Of a DNA stretch of 64,000 nt, positions 9,163 through 18,109 are shown one piece after another. The position numbers and the translations under genes were made by a program. Under the pieces are notes generated by a model, which had not been told where the DNA came from, searched no databases, and worked only from the letters and a program-made list of their open reading frames with translations. The stretch is from Candidatus Saccharicenans sp. (GTDB lineage: Bacteria; Acidobacteriota; Aminicenantia; Aminicenantales; Saccharicenantaceae), in NCBI GenBank assembly GCA_030017715.1, contig JASEIU010000001.1, forward strand, positions 1,094,276-1,158,275, given 5' to 3'. Numbering within the stretch: the stretch's first letter is position 1; the number at the start of each line of letters is the position of its first letter.

Positions 9163-10194
9163 CTAAAAATCACGCCAGTAGATGGAAATAATATCCTTGA
9201 TTAAAGCTGCGGCCGCTCCCCGCGGGTCTGACTTGCCCCCGCTGAGAACTATATAACCCATGCAATCGGTGTAAAAGATTATTCCTTTGTTGCTTCCGTC
9301 CACGGCGGCCAGAGGATGGTCTGGGTTGAGCAGGGCCAGTCCCACTTCAACTTTCCAGGGCTCCCCCGGGGTTTCCCGGCTGCAGCGTCCGATTAGTTTT
9401 ATAGTCTTACCAATCCGGGCGGCTCTGGTCATTATTTCTTCGGTCAGCCCGTTTATTCCGTGAACCCGGGCTTCAGACAGTTTTATGGCCGTCCCCAGCA
9501 CCTTGTTGGCAATGATGACCATCTTGGCCGCAGTATCCCAGCCCTCAATGTCCTGAACCGGGTTGGGTTCGGCGATTCCCTTTTCGCTGGCTTCCATCAG
9601 AGCTCGCGAGAAACTAAGGCCGTCGGCCATCCGGGTCAGGATGTAATTGGTAGTTCCGTTTAGAATACCCTCTATGGCCATGATTTCAGCCCCGGCCAGA
9701 GAATGCAGGCCAAGGTCCAGGGTCGGAAGAGCGGCAGCGGTGGCTCCGCTGGCCTTCAGGGCCACCTGATTCCGGCGGGCTTCGGCTTCCAGTTCCGAGG
9801 GATGAACCACCAGGGCCCCCTTGCTGGCCGTGACCGCATGCCAGCCTCTGGACAGGGCCGTCTTGATCAAGCTGTAACCCGGTTCTCCGGTGACCAGGTC
9901 GGAGGGTGTGCAATCGACCAGCACTCCGGATTTAAACTCATCGAGCAGGTCAACCAGACTGAAGGTCTGAACCCAGCTTGACAATTCGGCTTTTTCTTCG
10001 CCGGCTGCTCCGGCTTCGGAAACCATCTTCCTTGTCCCGGACAGGAGAACTGCACCCGATTTTCTTATTATTCCTTTCAATTCCAGGAATAAACCGTAGC
10101 GTTCCCGGCAGTAATCGTATTTTTCTTTGAGCAGTTCATAAAAAGCCTGCCCCACCCGGCCAAATCCGACCAGAATGATATTAATTTTTTGCAT
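9163..10194 (-). CDS. hom: homoserine dehydrogenase
   Basis: Reduces aspartate semialdehyde to homoserine with NAD(P)H, the branch point to threonine and methionine. The 343-residue form has an N-terminal Rossmann motif (VGFGRVGQAFYELL), the GATAAALPTLDLG region, the conserved EGILNGTTNYILTRM segment with the substrate-binding core, and the DIEGWDTAAKM helix with catalytic Asp/Lys residues. It lacks the C-terminal ACT domain of about 430-residue enzymes, so threonine feedback through that domain is not expected. ATG at 10194 is preferred to the upstream TTG because it starts right at the Rossmann strand. The gene lies between two serine tRNA genes; threonine synthase is encoded nearby on the opposite strand. 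Confidence 0.94.
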   Translation of the reverse strand: MQKINIILVGFGRVGQAFYELLKEKYDYCRERYGLFLELKGIIRKSGAVLLSGTRKMVSEAGAAGEEKAELSSWVQTFSLVDLLDEFKSGVLVDCTPSDLVTGEPGYSLIKTALSRGWHAVTASKGALVVHPSELEAEARRNQVALKASGATAAALPTLDLGLHSLAGAEIMAIEGILNGTTNYILTRMADGLSFSRALMEASEKGIAEPNPVQDIEGWDTAAKMVIIANKVLGTAIKLSEARVHGINGLTEEIMTRAARIGKTIKLIGRCSRETPGEPWKVEVGLALLNPDHPLAAVDGSNKGIIFYTDCMGYIVLSGGKSDPRGAAAALIKDIISIYWRDF

Positions 10195-10225
10195 CCTGCC
10201 ACCAGCCAATCTCTAATTATATAAA

Positions 10226-10320
10226 TGGCGGAGAGGGCGGGATTCGAACCCGCGATTCCGGTTATTACCCGGAATAACGGTTTTCGAGACCGTCGCCTTC
10301 AACCACTCGGCCACCTCTCC
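10226..10320 (-). tRNA. tRNA-Ser (anticodon CGA)
   Basis: Class II tRNA of 95 bases. The acceptor stem GGAGAGG (from 10320) pairs with CCTCTCC, followed by discriminator G and encoded CCA (10228-10226). The anticodon stem ACGGT/ACCGT encloses loop CTCGAAA, giving anticodon CGA, which reads UCG. A long paired variable arm (ATTCCGGGTAATAACCGGAAT) is present. It follows the tadA stop codon by 13 bases and precedes hom by about 31 bases, all on one strand. Confidence 0.97.
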
Positions 10321-10333
10321 GCTTCCCTGTAAT

Positions 10334-10843
10334 TTACTTTAAGCCGGCCAGGTTTTCAACCACCCGGGATTTTTTCCCGACCTGTCGTCTGGCCCGAAAG
10401 AAATCTTTCAACAGCCGACCGCCTTCTTCCCGGCAAAGTCCGCCGCTGACACGGGGACGATGGTTGGCCCGAGCCAGATCGAATTTCAGACCAGAAACTA
10501 TTGCTCCCGCCTTGGGATCTTCGGCTCCATAAACTATTCTCCCAACACGAGCCTGAATAATAGCCCCCAGACACATCGGACAGGGCTCGACAGTTACATA
10601 GAGAGTGGAACCCGGCAGCCGATAGTTGCCTACCTTTCTGGCGGCTTTCCTGAGGGCGACAATCTCGGCGTGAGCTGTGGGGTCAGAGCCGGACAGCGAA
10701 CGGTTGTATCCCCTGGCCAGCACCTGCCCTTCTTTTACCAGCACCGCTCCAACCGGCACCTCTCCCCTGACCGCAGCTTTTCTGGCTTCGGACAGAGCCA
10801 GCCGCATATAATACAAATCCTGGTCCTCAGACTTCTTTTTCAC
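10334..10843 (-). CDS. tadA: tRNA(adenine-34) deaminase TadA
   Basis: Zinc-dependent deaminase making inosine at the wobble base of tRNA-Arg(ACG). The 169-residue protein has the zinc and catalytic motifs H58-A-E60 and P87-C88-P-M-C91, the substrate-loop sequence NRSLSGSDPTAHAE, and the family's C-terminal extension around DFFRARR. Translation seems to begin at GTG 10843, since the family N-terminus (YYMRLALSEA) would be clipped by later starts; no strong ribosome binding site is visible. tRNA-Ser(CGA) follows within 13 bases, so the enzyme and tRNA may share a transcript. Confidence 0.96.
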   Translation of the reverse strand: MKKKSEDQDLYYMRLALSEARKAAVRGEVPVGAVLVKEGQVLARGYNRSLSGSDPTAHAEIVALRKAARKVGNYRLPGSTLYVTVEPCPMCLGAIIQARVGRIVYGAEDPKAGAIVSGLKFDLARANHRPRVSGGLCREEGGRLLKDFFRARRQVGKKSRVVENLAGLK

Positions 10844-11003
10844 CGCTTTATAATTTTAGAATTAACTCCGGCCTGAGGCAAATGCCTTTTTGAATCGGGA
10901 GCCGATTTGTTAATCAGGTAGCTAAAGGCCCCGGCCAGCCGCGCAACTCGACTTTACTTGTTCCGGGCCTTCAGGTAGACTAAACTCAGAGAATAAATTG
11001 TTG

Positions 11004-12194
11004 ATGACCGACTGCTTAAAATGTCTGGTATGCGGGCGGGAATTTGACTTCCGGCCCAACGATATTTTTTGTCCCGGCTGCCAGCAACCAGGACTGTTTC
11101 TGAATTCAATTTCCGGCCAGATAAAAATAAACCGTCGGGCCGGAACCCCGCTGGAAAAATTTGCCTCTTTTCTGCCCCTGGAGAAGGTCCGTCCCGAGCT
11201 GAGCCTGGGAGAAGGGGAAACGCCCCTTCTATCCCTGGTCAACCTGGACCCGGAGGGGCGTCTTCTGGCCAAGCTGGAGTCAACCAACCCGACCCTGAGT
11301 TTTAAGGACCGGGGTTCGGTTCTGGTAGTACAAAAGGCTCTGGAACTGGGCTGGCCGGCCGTCGGGACAGTTTCGACCGGAAACATGGCTTCTTCCACTG
11401 CCGCCTACGCCGCCCGGGCCGGACTCGACTGTCTGCTGCTGGTAAAAAAGGGGACTTCCGCCGCGGCCCTCCTGTCCTCGTCCGTTTTTAATCCTCGAAT
11501 TGTTGAGGTGGCCGGAGATTACGGGCAGCTTTTTCGGGAAAGTTATGAGCTGGGAAAAAGTCTCGGCATCTATTTTGCCAATTCCGTCGACCCGATTCGA
11601 CTCGAAGGTTATAAGCTCACAGCTTTTGAAATCTGTCTGCAACTGGGGAAGGCTCCGGATTTCGTTTATGTGCCGGTCAGCTCCGGCGGTCACTTTGTCG
11701 GCCTCTGGAAAGGATTCCTGGAGATGAATCGGGCTGGCTTTATCCAGAAGATGCCGGTCATGGTCGGGGTCCAGGCAGCTGCCTGCGCCCCGATAGCTCA
11801 GGCTTTCACGGATCAGCGGGAGAGAGTCGACAAAATCCAGCCCTCAGAAACCATTGCCCATTCCATATCCAACGCCGACCCCCCGGCCGGAAACCTGGTT
11901 CTGAAATTAGCTGGCGCGAATAACGGCCGGCTGACCTCGGTGACAGACGAAGATATGCTCCGGGCCCAGAAAGAGCTGGCTATGAAAGAAGGGTTGTTTG
12001 TTCAGCCGGAATCGGCCTCCACTCTGGCCGCCTACCTGAAGCTGCCCACGGGCTCTGAAGGCACCTCGGTTCTGATTATGACCGGGCAGGGACTGAAGGC
12101 TGCCCATCAACCCGGGCTGGAAAGCATAGATTATCAGGCTGGAGACATCCCGGATTTGAAAAATTATCTTCGCTCTGTTTATCGCCAAAAATAA
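11004..12194 (+). CDS. thrC: threonine synthase
   Basis: PLP enzyme converting O-phosphohomoserine to threonine. With ATG 11004 the protein has 396 residues; TTG codons at 10998 and 11001 are also possible and lie closer to a weak AGAGA. An N-terminal cysteine cluster (C4, C7, C10, then CPGC near residue 23) forms the zinc ribbon often found in threonine synthases. The PLP lysine is in NPTLSFKDRGS near residue 96, followed by VGTVSTGNMASSTAAYAA, which contacts the substrate phosphate, and VPVSSGGHFVG, which holds the PLP phosphate. It forms a short pathway with hom nearby and is followed after 29 bases by hflK. Confidence 0.93.
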   Translation: MTDCLKCLVCGREFDFRPNDIFCPGCQQPGLFLNSISGQIKINRRAGTPLEKFASFLPLEKVRPELSLGEGETPLLSLVNLDPEGRLLAKLESTNPTLSFKDRGSVLVVQKALELGWPAVGTVSTGNMASSTAAYAARAGLDCLLLVKKGTSAAALLSSSVFNPRIVEVAGDYGQLFRESYELGKSLGIYFANSVDPIRLEGYKLTAFEICLQLGKAPDFVYVPVSSGGHFVGLWKGFLEMNRAGFIQKMPVMVGVQAAACAPIAQAFTDQRERVDKIQPSETIAHSISNADPPAGNLVLKLAGANNGRLTSVTDEDMLRAQKELAMKEGLFVQPESASTLAAYLKLPTGSEGTSVLIMTGQGLKAAHQPGLESIDYQAGDIPDLKNYLRSVYRQK

Positions 12195-12223
12195 AATACC
12201 AATAATCAATTAGAGGAGGGACA

Positions 12224-13207
12224 ATGCCAGGAGAATTCAAGTCCGGCTGGTCAGGCTACGACCTTCCCAGAATTCCGGCTCGCTGGCTGAAATACGCCGC
12301 GGCCGCCGTTCTGGTGATGATCCTGCTGGCCACATCCGTTTATCAGATCAAACCCGAGGAATTAGGAGTCATCCTGCGCTTCGGACGGTTCGTCAGAACC
12401 ACTGAACCGGGGTTGCATTTAAGACTGCCGCTGGGGATTGAAAAGCTGACCAGGGTTCCGGTACAGCGCCAGCTCAAACTGGAATTCGGTTACCGCACCG
12501 CCCGCCCCGGGGTGAAATCCGAATATTACGTTAACGAAGAAACCAAGAGGGAATCCATGATGCTGACCGGAGACCTGAACGTGGTGGTGGCCGAGTGGAT
12601 TGTCCAGTACAAGATCAAAGACCCATATAAGTTTCTATTCAAGGTGCGCGACCCGATTCAGACTTTCCGGGCGATGACCGAGGCCATCGTCAGGCAGGTG
12701 GTGGGAGACGCCTCGGTCGATGAGGTCATAACTTTCGGTCGGGCCGACCTGGCCGCAGAAGCCATGACCTCCCTTCAGAAGCTGGTGGATGTCTATGAAC
12801 TCGGACTGGAAATAAACCAGCTCATTTTCCAGGATGTCAACCCCCCGGACCCGGTTAAGCCCTCGTTCAATGAAGTCAACCAGGCCCTCCAGGAAAAAGA
12901 AAGAAAGATTAACGAAGCCTGGGCCGAATACAATCAGGAAATACCCAAAGCCCAGGGCGAGGCTGAACAGATGATAAGGGGAGCCGAAGGTTATGCGGCC
13001 GAACGGGTCAACAACGCCCGGGGAGACGCGGCCAGGTTTATTTCCATTTATCAGGAATATTCAAAAGCTCCGGCCGTAACCAGGAGGAGATTCTACCTGG
13101 AAACGCTGACTGAGGTGCTGGCCGGGATAGAGAAGAAAATAATAGTTGATGAGGCCCAGAAGAACCTGGTTCCGCTTCTGAACCTGGACCAGGAGGTGAA
13201 AAAATGA
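12224..13207 (+). CDS. hflK: HflK-type SPFH/prohibitin-family membrane protein
   Basis: Partner of HflC; in other bacteria the HflKC complex cages and modulates the membrane protease FtsH. The 327-residue protein has a short N-terminal tail, one transmembrane helix (about residues 26-42), the EELGVILRFGRFVRTTEPGLH start of the SPFH/Band-7 domain, and a long charged helix (about 225-270) ending in RFISIYQEYSKAP, characteristic of HflK. GAGGAGGG lies before the ATG. Its stop overlaps the HflC start by four bases, implying translational coupling. Confidence 0.94.
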   Translation: MPGEFKSGWSGYDLPRIPARWLKYAAAAVLVMILLATSVYQIKPEELGVILRFGRFVRTTEPGLHLRLPLGIEKLTRVPVQRQLKLEFGYRTARPGVKSEYYVNEETKRESMMLTGDLNVVVAEWIVQYKIKDPYKFLFKVRDPIQTFRAMTEAIVRQVVGDASVDEVITFGRADLAAEAMTSLQKLVDVYELGLEINQLIFQDVNPPDPVKPSFNEVNQALQEKERKINEAWAEYNQEIPKAQGEAEQMIRGAEGYAAERVNNARGDAARFISIYQEYSKAPAVTRRRFYLETLTEVLAGIEKKIIVDEAQKNLVPLLNLDQEVKK

Positions 13208-14148
13208 AATCTTCCAGTCTGAAAATACTCGTAACCATCATTATAGTTTTTGTGCTGCTGGCTCTGGTAGACGGAGTTTACATAGTGTCCGAAACCAACC
13301 AGGTGATCATCACCCAGTTTGGCCAGCCGATCGGAACTGCGGTAACTTCTCCGGGAATGCATTTCAAGGTTCCCTTTATCCAGAAAGCCAACTACTTTGA
13401 GAAAAGGTGGCTGGAGTGGGACGGAGATGCCAATCAGATTCCCACCAGGGATAAGAAATACATCTGGGTCGATACTTACTGCCGCTGGCGCATCAGTGAC
13501 CCGCTGGTTTTTTACCAGCGAGTTAAAGACGAACGGGGCGCCCACTCCCGGCTGGATGACGTGGTTGACGGCGAAACCAGAAACGTTATCGCCAGTTTTG
13601 ACCTGATAGAAATTGTCCGTTCGACCAATCGCGAGTTCAATCTGAGCGAAGAATCGACCCTGCTCGATTATTCGGAAGTCATCGGGAAAATCCAGGTCGG
13701 CCGGGCCCGGATTGCCGAAATGATCCTGGAAAAAGCCTCGAAAATCACGCCGGAGTTCGGAGTCGAATTGAAAGATGTCCGGATAAAAAGAGTTAACTAT
13801 GTAGACGAGGTGCAAAAAAAAGTTTTTGACCGGATGGTGGCCGAAAGACAGCGAATCGCTTCCAGGTACCGCTCGGAAGGAGACGGACGCAGCGCTGAAA
13901 TTCGTGGGCAGAAGGAAAGGGAGCTGAAGATTATAACTTCGGAAGCCTACCGCAAGGCTCAGGAAATACGGGGCCGGGCGGAAGCCGAGGCTACTAAAAT
14001 CTATGCTCAGGCCTATAACCTTGACCCGGAATTCTATCAGTTCCTGAAGACCCTGGAAACCTACCGCAGCACCCTGGCCAGAAATACCTGGCTGATACTG
14101 ACCACTAATTCCGAATTTCTAAAATACCTGAAATCAACCTCGCGCTGA
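13204..14148 (+). CDS. hflC: HflC-type SPFH/prohibitin-family membrane protein
   Basis: Second subunit of the HflKC complex. The 314 residues comprise an N-terminal membrane helix (about 9-25), the SPFH domain starting at VSETNQVIITQFGQPIG, the VDTYCRWRISDP and VNYVDEVQKKVFDRMVAERQRIA regions diagnostic for HflC, and a C-terminal helix with RGRAEAEATKIYAQAY. GGAGGTG lies at the end of hflK just before the ATG. The gene ends 20 bases from the convergent D-cysteine desulfhydrase-like gene with no obvious terminator between. Confidence 0.95.
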   Translation: MKSSSLKILVTIIIVFVLLALVDGVYIVSETNQVIITQFGQPIGTAVTSPGMHFKVPFIQKANYFEKRWLEWDGDANQIPTRDKKYIWVDTYCRWRISDPLVFYQRVKDERGAHSRLDDVVDGETRNVIASFDLIEIVRSTNREFNLSEESTLLDYSEVIGKIQVGRARIAEMILEKASKITPEFGVELKDVRIKRVNYVDEVQKKVFDRMVAERQRIASRYRSEGDGRSAEIRGQKERELKIITSEAYRKAQEIRGRAEAEATKIYAQAYNLDPEFYQFLKTLETYRSTLARNTWLILTTNSEFLKYLKSTSR

Positions 14149-14168
14149 TTAGCCCGGGTTGGCCGAGT

Positions 14169-15230
14169 TCAGGGCAGCAACCACTCGGAAAAGGCAAACA
14201 GGGCCGGCGTACCGCCGGTATGAAGAAAGACCACCCTGTCTGAAGGCTGAAAAAATTTCTTCCGGGCCAGATCCAGCAGGCCGATCATGGCTTTGGCGGT
14301 ATAAACAGGGTCCAGAACCAGACCTTCTTTCTGCAGAACCATTCTTATTATGGTCGCGATTTCAGCTGAGACCCGACCATAGCCCTCTCCCAGGTAATCA
14401 TCAAATAAAATTATGTCCCGGTCATCGAGATTTATTTTTAGCCCCAGAGCTTCTACCAGTTCCAGGGCGATTTTTCTGACCCTGGGCAGAAATTCATCCT
14501 TTCTATCCGAAACGCAGATGCCGACTACCCTGGTGTTGAGCCCCAGGGCCCTGGCTCCGACTATCAACCCGGCCTGAGTGGCACCGGAACCCGTGGCCAC
14601 GACCACATGGTCTGGAGGTTTAGAATCGGGCATCTGTCCGGACAGCTCTATCATGTTCAGCATATAAGCCAGGGCTCCCAGGGGTTTATCCATGCTTCCC
14701 CCGGTCATCGAGCCTCCGACCGACACCAGGTATGGTCTGTGCCCCTTTTTCATTTCTTCCCGGGCCACCTCAGCCAGAAATCTGAAGGCCTGATCCTGGT
14801 CGGGAGATTTTCCCCCGACTTCGGTCTCAGCTATCCTGATATCGGCTTCCAGCAATTTTTCAATTAATAGATTGCCCTGGTCGAGAGACGACAGTTGATA
14901 AGTCTTGAAGAGAACCAGGACCGGCTTCAGTCCGCACTTCCGGGCGGCCGCGGCGGTTTGCAGACACCAGTTTGATTGCAGGCTGCCCCAGGTAATGACG
15001 GTGTCGGCTTCCTGGCTGAGAGCGTCAGCCAGAATGAATTCCAGCTTGCGAGACTTGTTTCCCCCGAAAGCCAGCCCGGTCAGGTCATCCCGCTTGATGA
15101 GCAATTCTTGCAGGCCGAACTCTCCGGGCAGGTTCTTCAAACGATAAAGAGGCGTCGGCAGGCTGGTCAGTCTTACCCTTGGCCACCGGGCAATCATTTC
15201 TTCCAGCTGAACCGATGTGTAAACAGTCAT
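14169..15230 (-). CDS. D-cysteine desulfhydrase / ACC deaminase family PLP enzyme
   Basis: Fold-type II PLP enzyme of 353 residues. The Schiff-base lysine lies in the family motif FGGNKSRKLEF (about residue 55), followed by WGSLQSNWCLQTAAAA, which contains the substrate-binding Ser/Asn pair, and a glycine-rich phosphate site ATGSGATQAG. Members deaminate D-cysteine, 1-aminocyclopropane-1-carboxylate or related D-amino acids; substrate is not resolved by sequence alone. AGGAGG stands 5 bases before the ATG. It is 102 bases downstream of the BNR propeller gene on the same strand and convergent with hflKC. Confidence 0.88.
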   Translation of the reverse strand: MTVYTSVQLEEMIARWPRVRLTSLPTPLYRLKNLPGEFGLQELLIKRDDLTGLAFGGNKSRKLEFILADALSQEADTVITWGSLQSNWCLQTAAAARKCGLKPVLVLFKTYQLSSLDQGNLLIEKLLEADIRIAETEVGGKSPDQDQAFRFLAEVAREEMKKGHRPYLVSVGGSMTGGSMDKPLGALAYMLNMIELSGQMPDSKPPDHVVVATGSGATQAGLIVGARALGLNTRVVGICVSDRKDEFLPRVRKIALELVEALGLKINLDDRDIILFDDYLGEGYGRVSAEIATIIRMVLQKEGLVLDPVYTAKAMIGLLDLARKKFFQPSDRVVFLHTGGTPALFAFSEWLLP

Positions 15231-15332
15231 CAGCTCCTCCTGCCGTCAAATAAAACGGCCCCAGCCTCAACCAGAAGCCGGAGCTCCGCTTGGCCGGACC
15301 GCTCTCGCTCGACTATTGATCAAAGCCTCCGT

Positions 15333-18062
15333 TCAATTCCATAAATCCGGAATAATTTTTATCTGTCCAGAAACCTGTCGCCCCCCGGCCTCGACCACCA
15401 CCCGGTACTCCCCTTCCCGGACCGGGGTGTAAACATAGACCGGGTCGAGCTGAGGCTGGTAACCGGCCGAAGCCATCCTGGCCAGCATCTGCTGAGCCTG
15501 CTTTTTTTCTTCCGGGGTTCTTTCCCGGCGGGCGGTCAGGTTCCATAGAACCTGATTAAGGCCGGGCCTGGCCGGGCCCTTGAGCTCATTGATCAGCATC
15601 TGCCCCTGATAAATTTTGACCTTGACCTCGCCGCCCGGATCAGATTTCAGATAATAATTGATGACGGCCGCTTCCGGTTCGCTCTGGCCGGAGTAATTAA
15701 GAGAGCTGGAGTGGCCCATATCCTTATCCACCCACCTGATTTTCGGTTCCGGAGTGAACAGATGAAGGTCGCGGCTTAGAACCTCAGGAGTCATTTCCTG
15801 GAGCCAGGAAATATCGACAATGAAGATCCCCCGACCATGGGTAGCCACTACCAGGTCGTTTTCCCTCTGGTGAATTATAAGGTCGTGGACAGGCTGGGTC
15901 GGCATATTTCCTCTAAGCCTGGACCAATTTTTCCCCCCGTCCAGTGTGACAAACACCCCGAAATCGGTCCCGGCCAACAGCAGGTCCGGATTCTTATGGT
16001 CTTCCCGGATGACATTGACCGGGCCTTCCGGCAGGTTGCCCGAAATGGAGGTCCAGGTCTGTCCGAAATCCTCTGTCTTGAAAATGAAGGGCCGGAAATC
16101 GTCGTGTCTGAAACCGGTAACCGTCAGGTAAGCCACCGCCGGGCTGAAATTGGAGGCTACCACCCGGCTTATCCAGTAGCCTGGATGGCCTTTAATCTTT
16201 TCAGTTAATCTTTCCCAGTTCTGGCCGCCATTTCTGGTCACCCAGACCTGACCGTCATCGGTTCCGACCCAGATCAGGCCTTCAACCAGAGGCGATTCAT
16301 CGATGGTGGTTATGGTGCAATACTGGATGTTGCCGTCCCCTCCTTTACCCTGGGGGAGTTTCTTCCGGTCATTCGTCGTCAGGTCGGGACTGATTTCAAC
16401 CCAGTATTCCCCGCGGTAGGGAGACTTGAGCAGAATGTTGGCCCCGTGATAGATGACGTCGCTGTTATGCCTGGAAACCATAATGGGCGCACACCAGTTC
16501 CAGCGCAGGTCTTCCCTCTGGTATCTGATTCCCTTTCTTTCACCGGTCTGGAGGTCAACCCTCTGGATAGCTCCAAACTGGGATTCGTTGTAAAGATAAC
16601 GGTTGGTCTTCCAGTCAAAAACGTTATACATGCCGTCTCCGCCGCCCACAGTCGACCAGTGTTCCAGGCGAATCGGTTTCCCTCCCGGTCTGGTGCTCGG
16701 TCCAAGATGGGAACCGTTGTCCTGAGTTCCGCCGGCTACCCGGTAAGGATAGGAATTGTCAACCCCGGCTGCGTAGAATTGGGCCAGCGGCAGAAAATCG
16801 GGATGGTACCAGGTTTTTCCCCCATCATAAGTCACGCCCATCCCGTGATCATACCCCAGCAGCATGTGGTTGGAGTTTTCGGGATTTATCCACAGAGCAT
16901 GGTTATCGCCCCCAAAATTAAAAACCCGTCGGTTCCAGGTCTTTCCGGCATCCCTGGTTCCCAGGACACTCACGCTAAGAACATAGACAACTCTATCGTC
17001 GTTGGGGTCGACTATAATCTGGCCGTAATAGTAGCCCGGGGCTCCCCCGATGCTCTGGCCATCCGGACTGACTTTTCTCCAGCTCTGGCCGCCGTCATCG
17101 GATCTGTATATTTCTCCGTCAATCATGCCGGCGCTGGGCAACCCGGCGACAATTTCCCGGTATCTGTCTTCGGGACTCATTCCGGGCTTGTTAGCGTTCT
17201 CTATACAGGCGTAAACGATTTTCGGATTCCTCAGGTAGACGGCCAGGCCAATTCTGCCCAGAATTCCGCCCGGCAGGCCGTTTTCCAGCTTTTTCCAGGT
17301 TTTTCCGCCATCGGTGGTCTTGTAAATGCCGCTGCCAGGTCCGCCCAGTTGATAATTCCAGGGCTGGCGCAAACGGTCATAGGCTGCTGCGTACAGGGTG
17401 TCGGGATTTTCAGGGTCAATGGCTACATCGACCACGCCCACAACCCGGTTCTCAACCCTGACCTCCAGGACCTTTTGCCAGGTCTGTCCGCCGTCGGTCG
17501 TTTTATAAAGTCCCCTCTCTTCGTTCTCTGAATAAAGATGCCCCAGAGCGGCCACATAGACCACGTCCGGATTTACCGGGTTGATCACGATTCGACCGAT
17601 GTGGTGAGAATCTTTGAGCCCCATATTCTTCCAGGTTTGGCCGCCGTCTGTGCTTTTGTATACTCCGTCTCCCCAGTAGGTTGACCTGGAATTGTTGGCT
17701 TCGCCGGTTCCCACCCAGATAACCTCCGGGTTGGAAGGGGCAACTTCTATATCGCCTATCGAAAAAACTTTTTCCTGGTCAAAAATCGGCTCGAAGGTAA
17801 TTCCGTTGTTGATGGTTTTCCAGAGACCGCCGGAGGCAGTGGCGGCATAGAAGGTGAATGGTTTTTGCCTGGGGACGGCAAAGTCCACAAAACGCCCGCT
17901 CTGTCTGGTCGGGCCTATAGCCCGGTAATTTATCCTCTGAAAAAAACTGTCGGCCAGATTGACAACCGCCGGCGATTTTTCTTTTTTAGGTTGAGCGGCC
18001 GCGGTCATTATTCCGGCTGACAGAATGGCTACCAGCATCAAGGCCAGAACTTTCTTGGTCAT
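15333..18062 (-). CDS. secreted BNR/VPS10 (sortilin-type) beta-propeller protein, copy 1
   Basis: A 909-residue protein with a signal peptide (MTKKVLALMLVAILSAGIMT, cleavage near AAAQP). It carries many Asp-box-like repeats of the pattern S/KTTDGGQTWxK in two or more beta-propellers (about residues 60-770) and a C-terminal beta-rich domain with the QVLWNLTARRERTPEEK segment. Proteins of this type are annotated as sortilin/VPS10 or WD40/YVTN/BNR-like 'glycosyl hydrolases', but catalytic function is unproven. Related copies are at 35051-38560 and 41943-44333. ATG 18062 is chosen because GGGAG lies 8 bases before it and the signal peptide starts there. It follows the fucose-isomerase-like gene by 47 bases, probably as one operon. 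Confidence 0.88.
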   Translation of the reverse strand: MTKKVLALMLVAILSAGIMTAAAQPKKEKSPAVVNLADSFFQRINYRAIGPTRQSGRFVDFAVPRQKPFTFYAATASGGLWKTINNGITFEPIFDQEKVFSIGDIEVAPSNPEVIWVGTGEANNSRSTYWGDGVYKSTDGGQTWKNMGLKDSHHIGRIVINPVNPDVVYVAALGHLYSENEERGLYKTTDGGQTWQKVLEVRVENRVVGVVDVAIDPENPDTLYAAAYDRLRQPWNYQLGGPGSGIYKTTDGGKTWKKLENGLPGGILGRIGLAVYLRNPKIVYACIENANKPGMSPEDRYREIVAGLPSAGMIDGEIYRSDDGGQSWRKVSPDGQSIGGAPGYYYGQIIVDPNDDRVVYVLSVSVLGTRDAGKTWNRRVFNFGGDNHALWINPENSNHMLLGYDHGMGVTYDGGKTWYHPDFLPLAQFYAAGVDNSYPYRVAGGTQDNGSHLGPSTRPGGKPIRLEHWSTVGGGDGMYNVFDWKTNRYLYNESQFGAIQRVDLQTGERKGIRYQREDLRWNWCAPIMVSRHNSDVIYHGANILLKSPYRGEYWVEISPDLTTNDRKKLPQGKGGDGNIQYCTITTIDESPLVEGLIWVGTDDGQVWVTRNGGQNWERLTEKIKGHPGYWISRVVASNFSPAVAYLTVTGFRHDDFRPFIFKTEDFGQTWTSISGNLPEGPVNVIREDHKNPDLLLAGTDFGVFVTLDGGKNWSRLRGNMPTQPVHDLIIHQRENDLVVATHGRGIFIVDISWLQEMTPEVLSRDLHLFTPEPKIRWVDKDMGHSSSLNYSGQSEPEAAVINYYLKSDPGGEVKVKIYQGQMLINELKGPARPGLNQVLWNLTARRERTPEEKKQAQQMLARMASAGYQPQLDPVYVYTPVREGEYRVVVEAGGRQVSGQIKIIPDLWN

Positions 18063-18109
18063 CGATGATCTCCCTCTCATATAATTTTTAATTAAAGCCA
18101 CAGACTGAA

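Noticed and set aside
16446..17531. A 361-codon open frame on the plus strand
   Set aside because: Antisense to BNR propeller gene 1; the repeat-rich coding strand keeps the opposite frame open.
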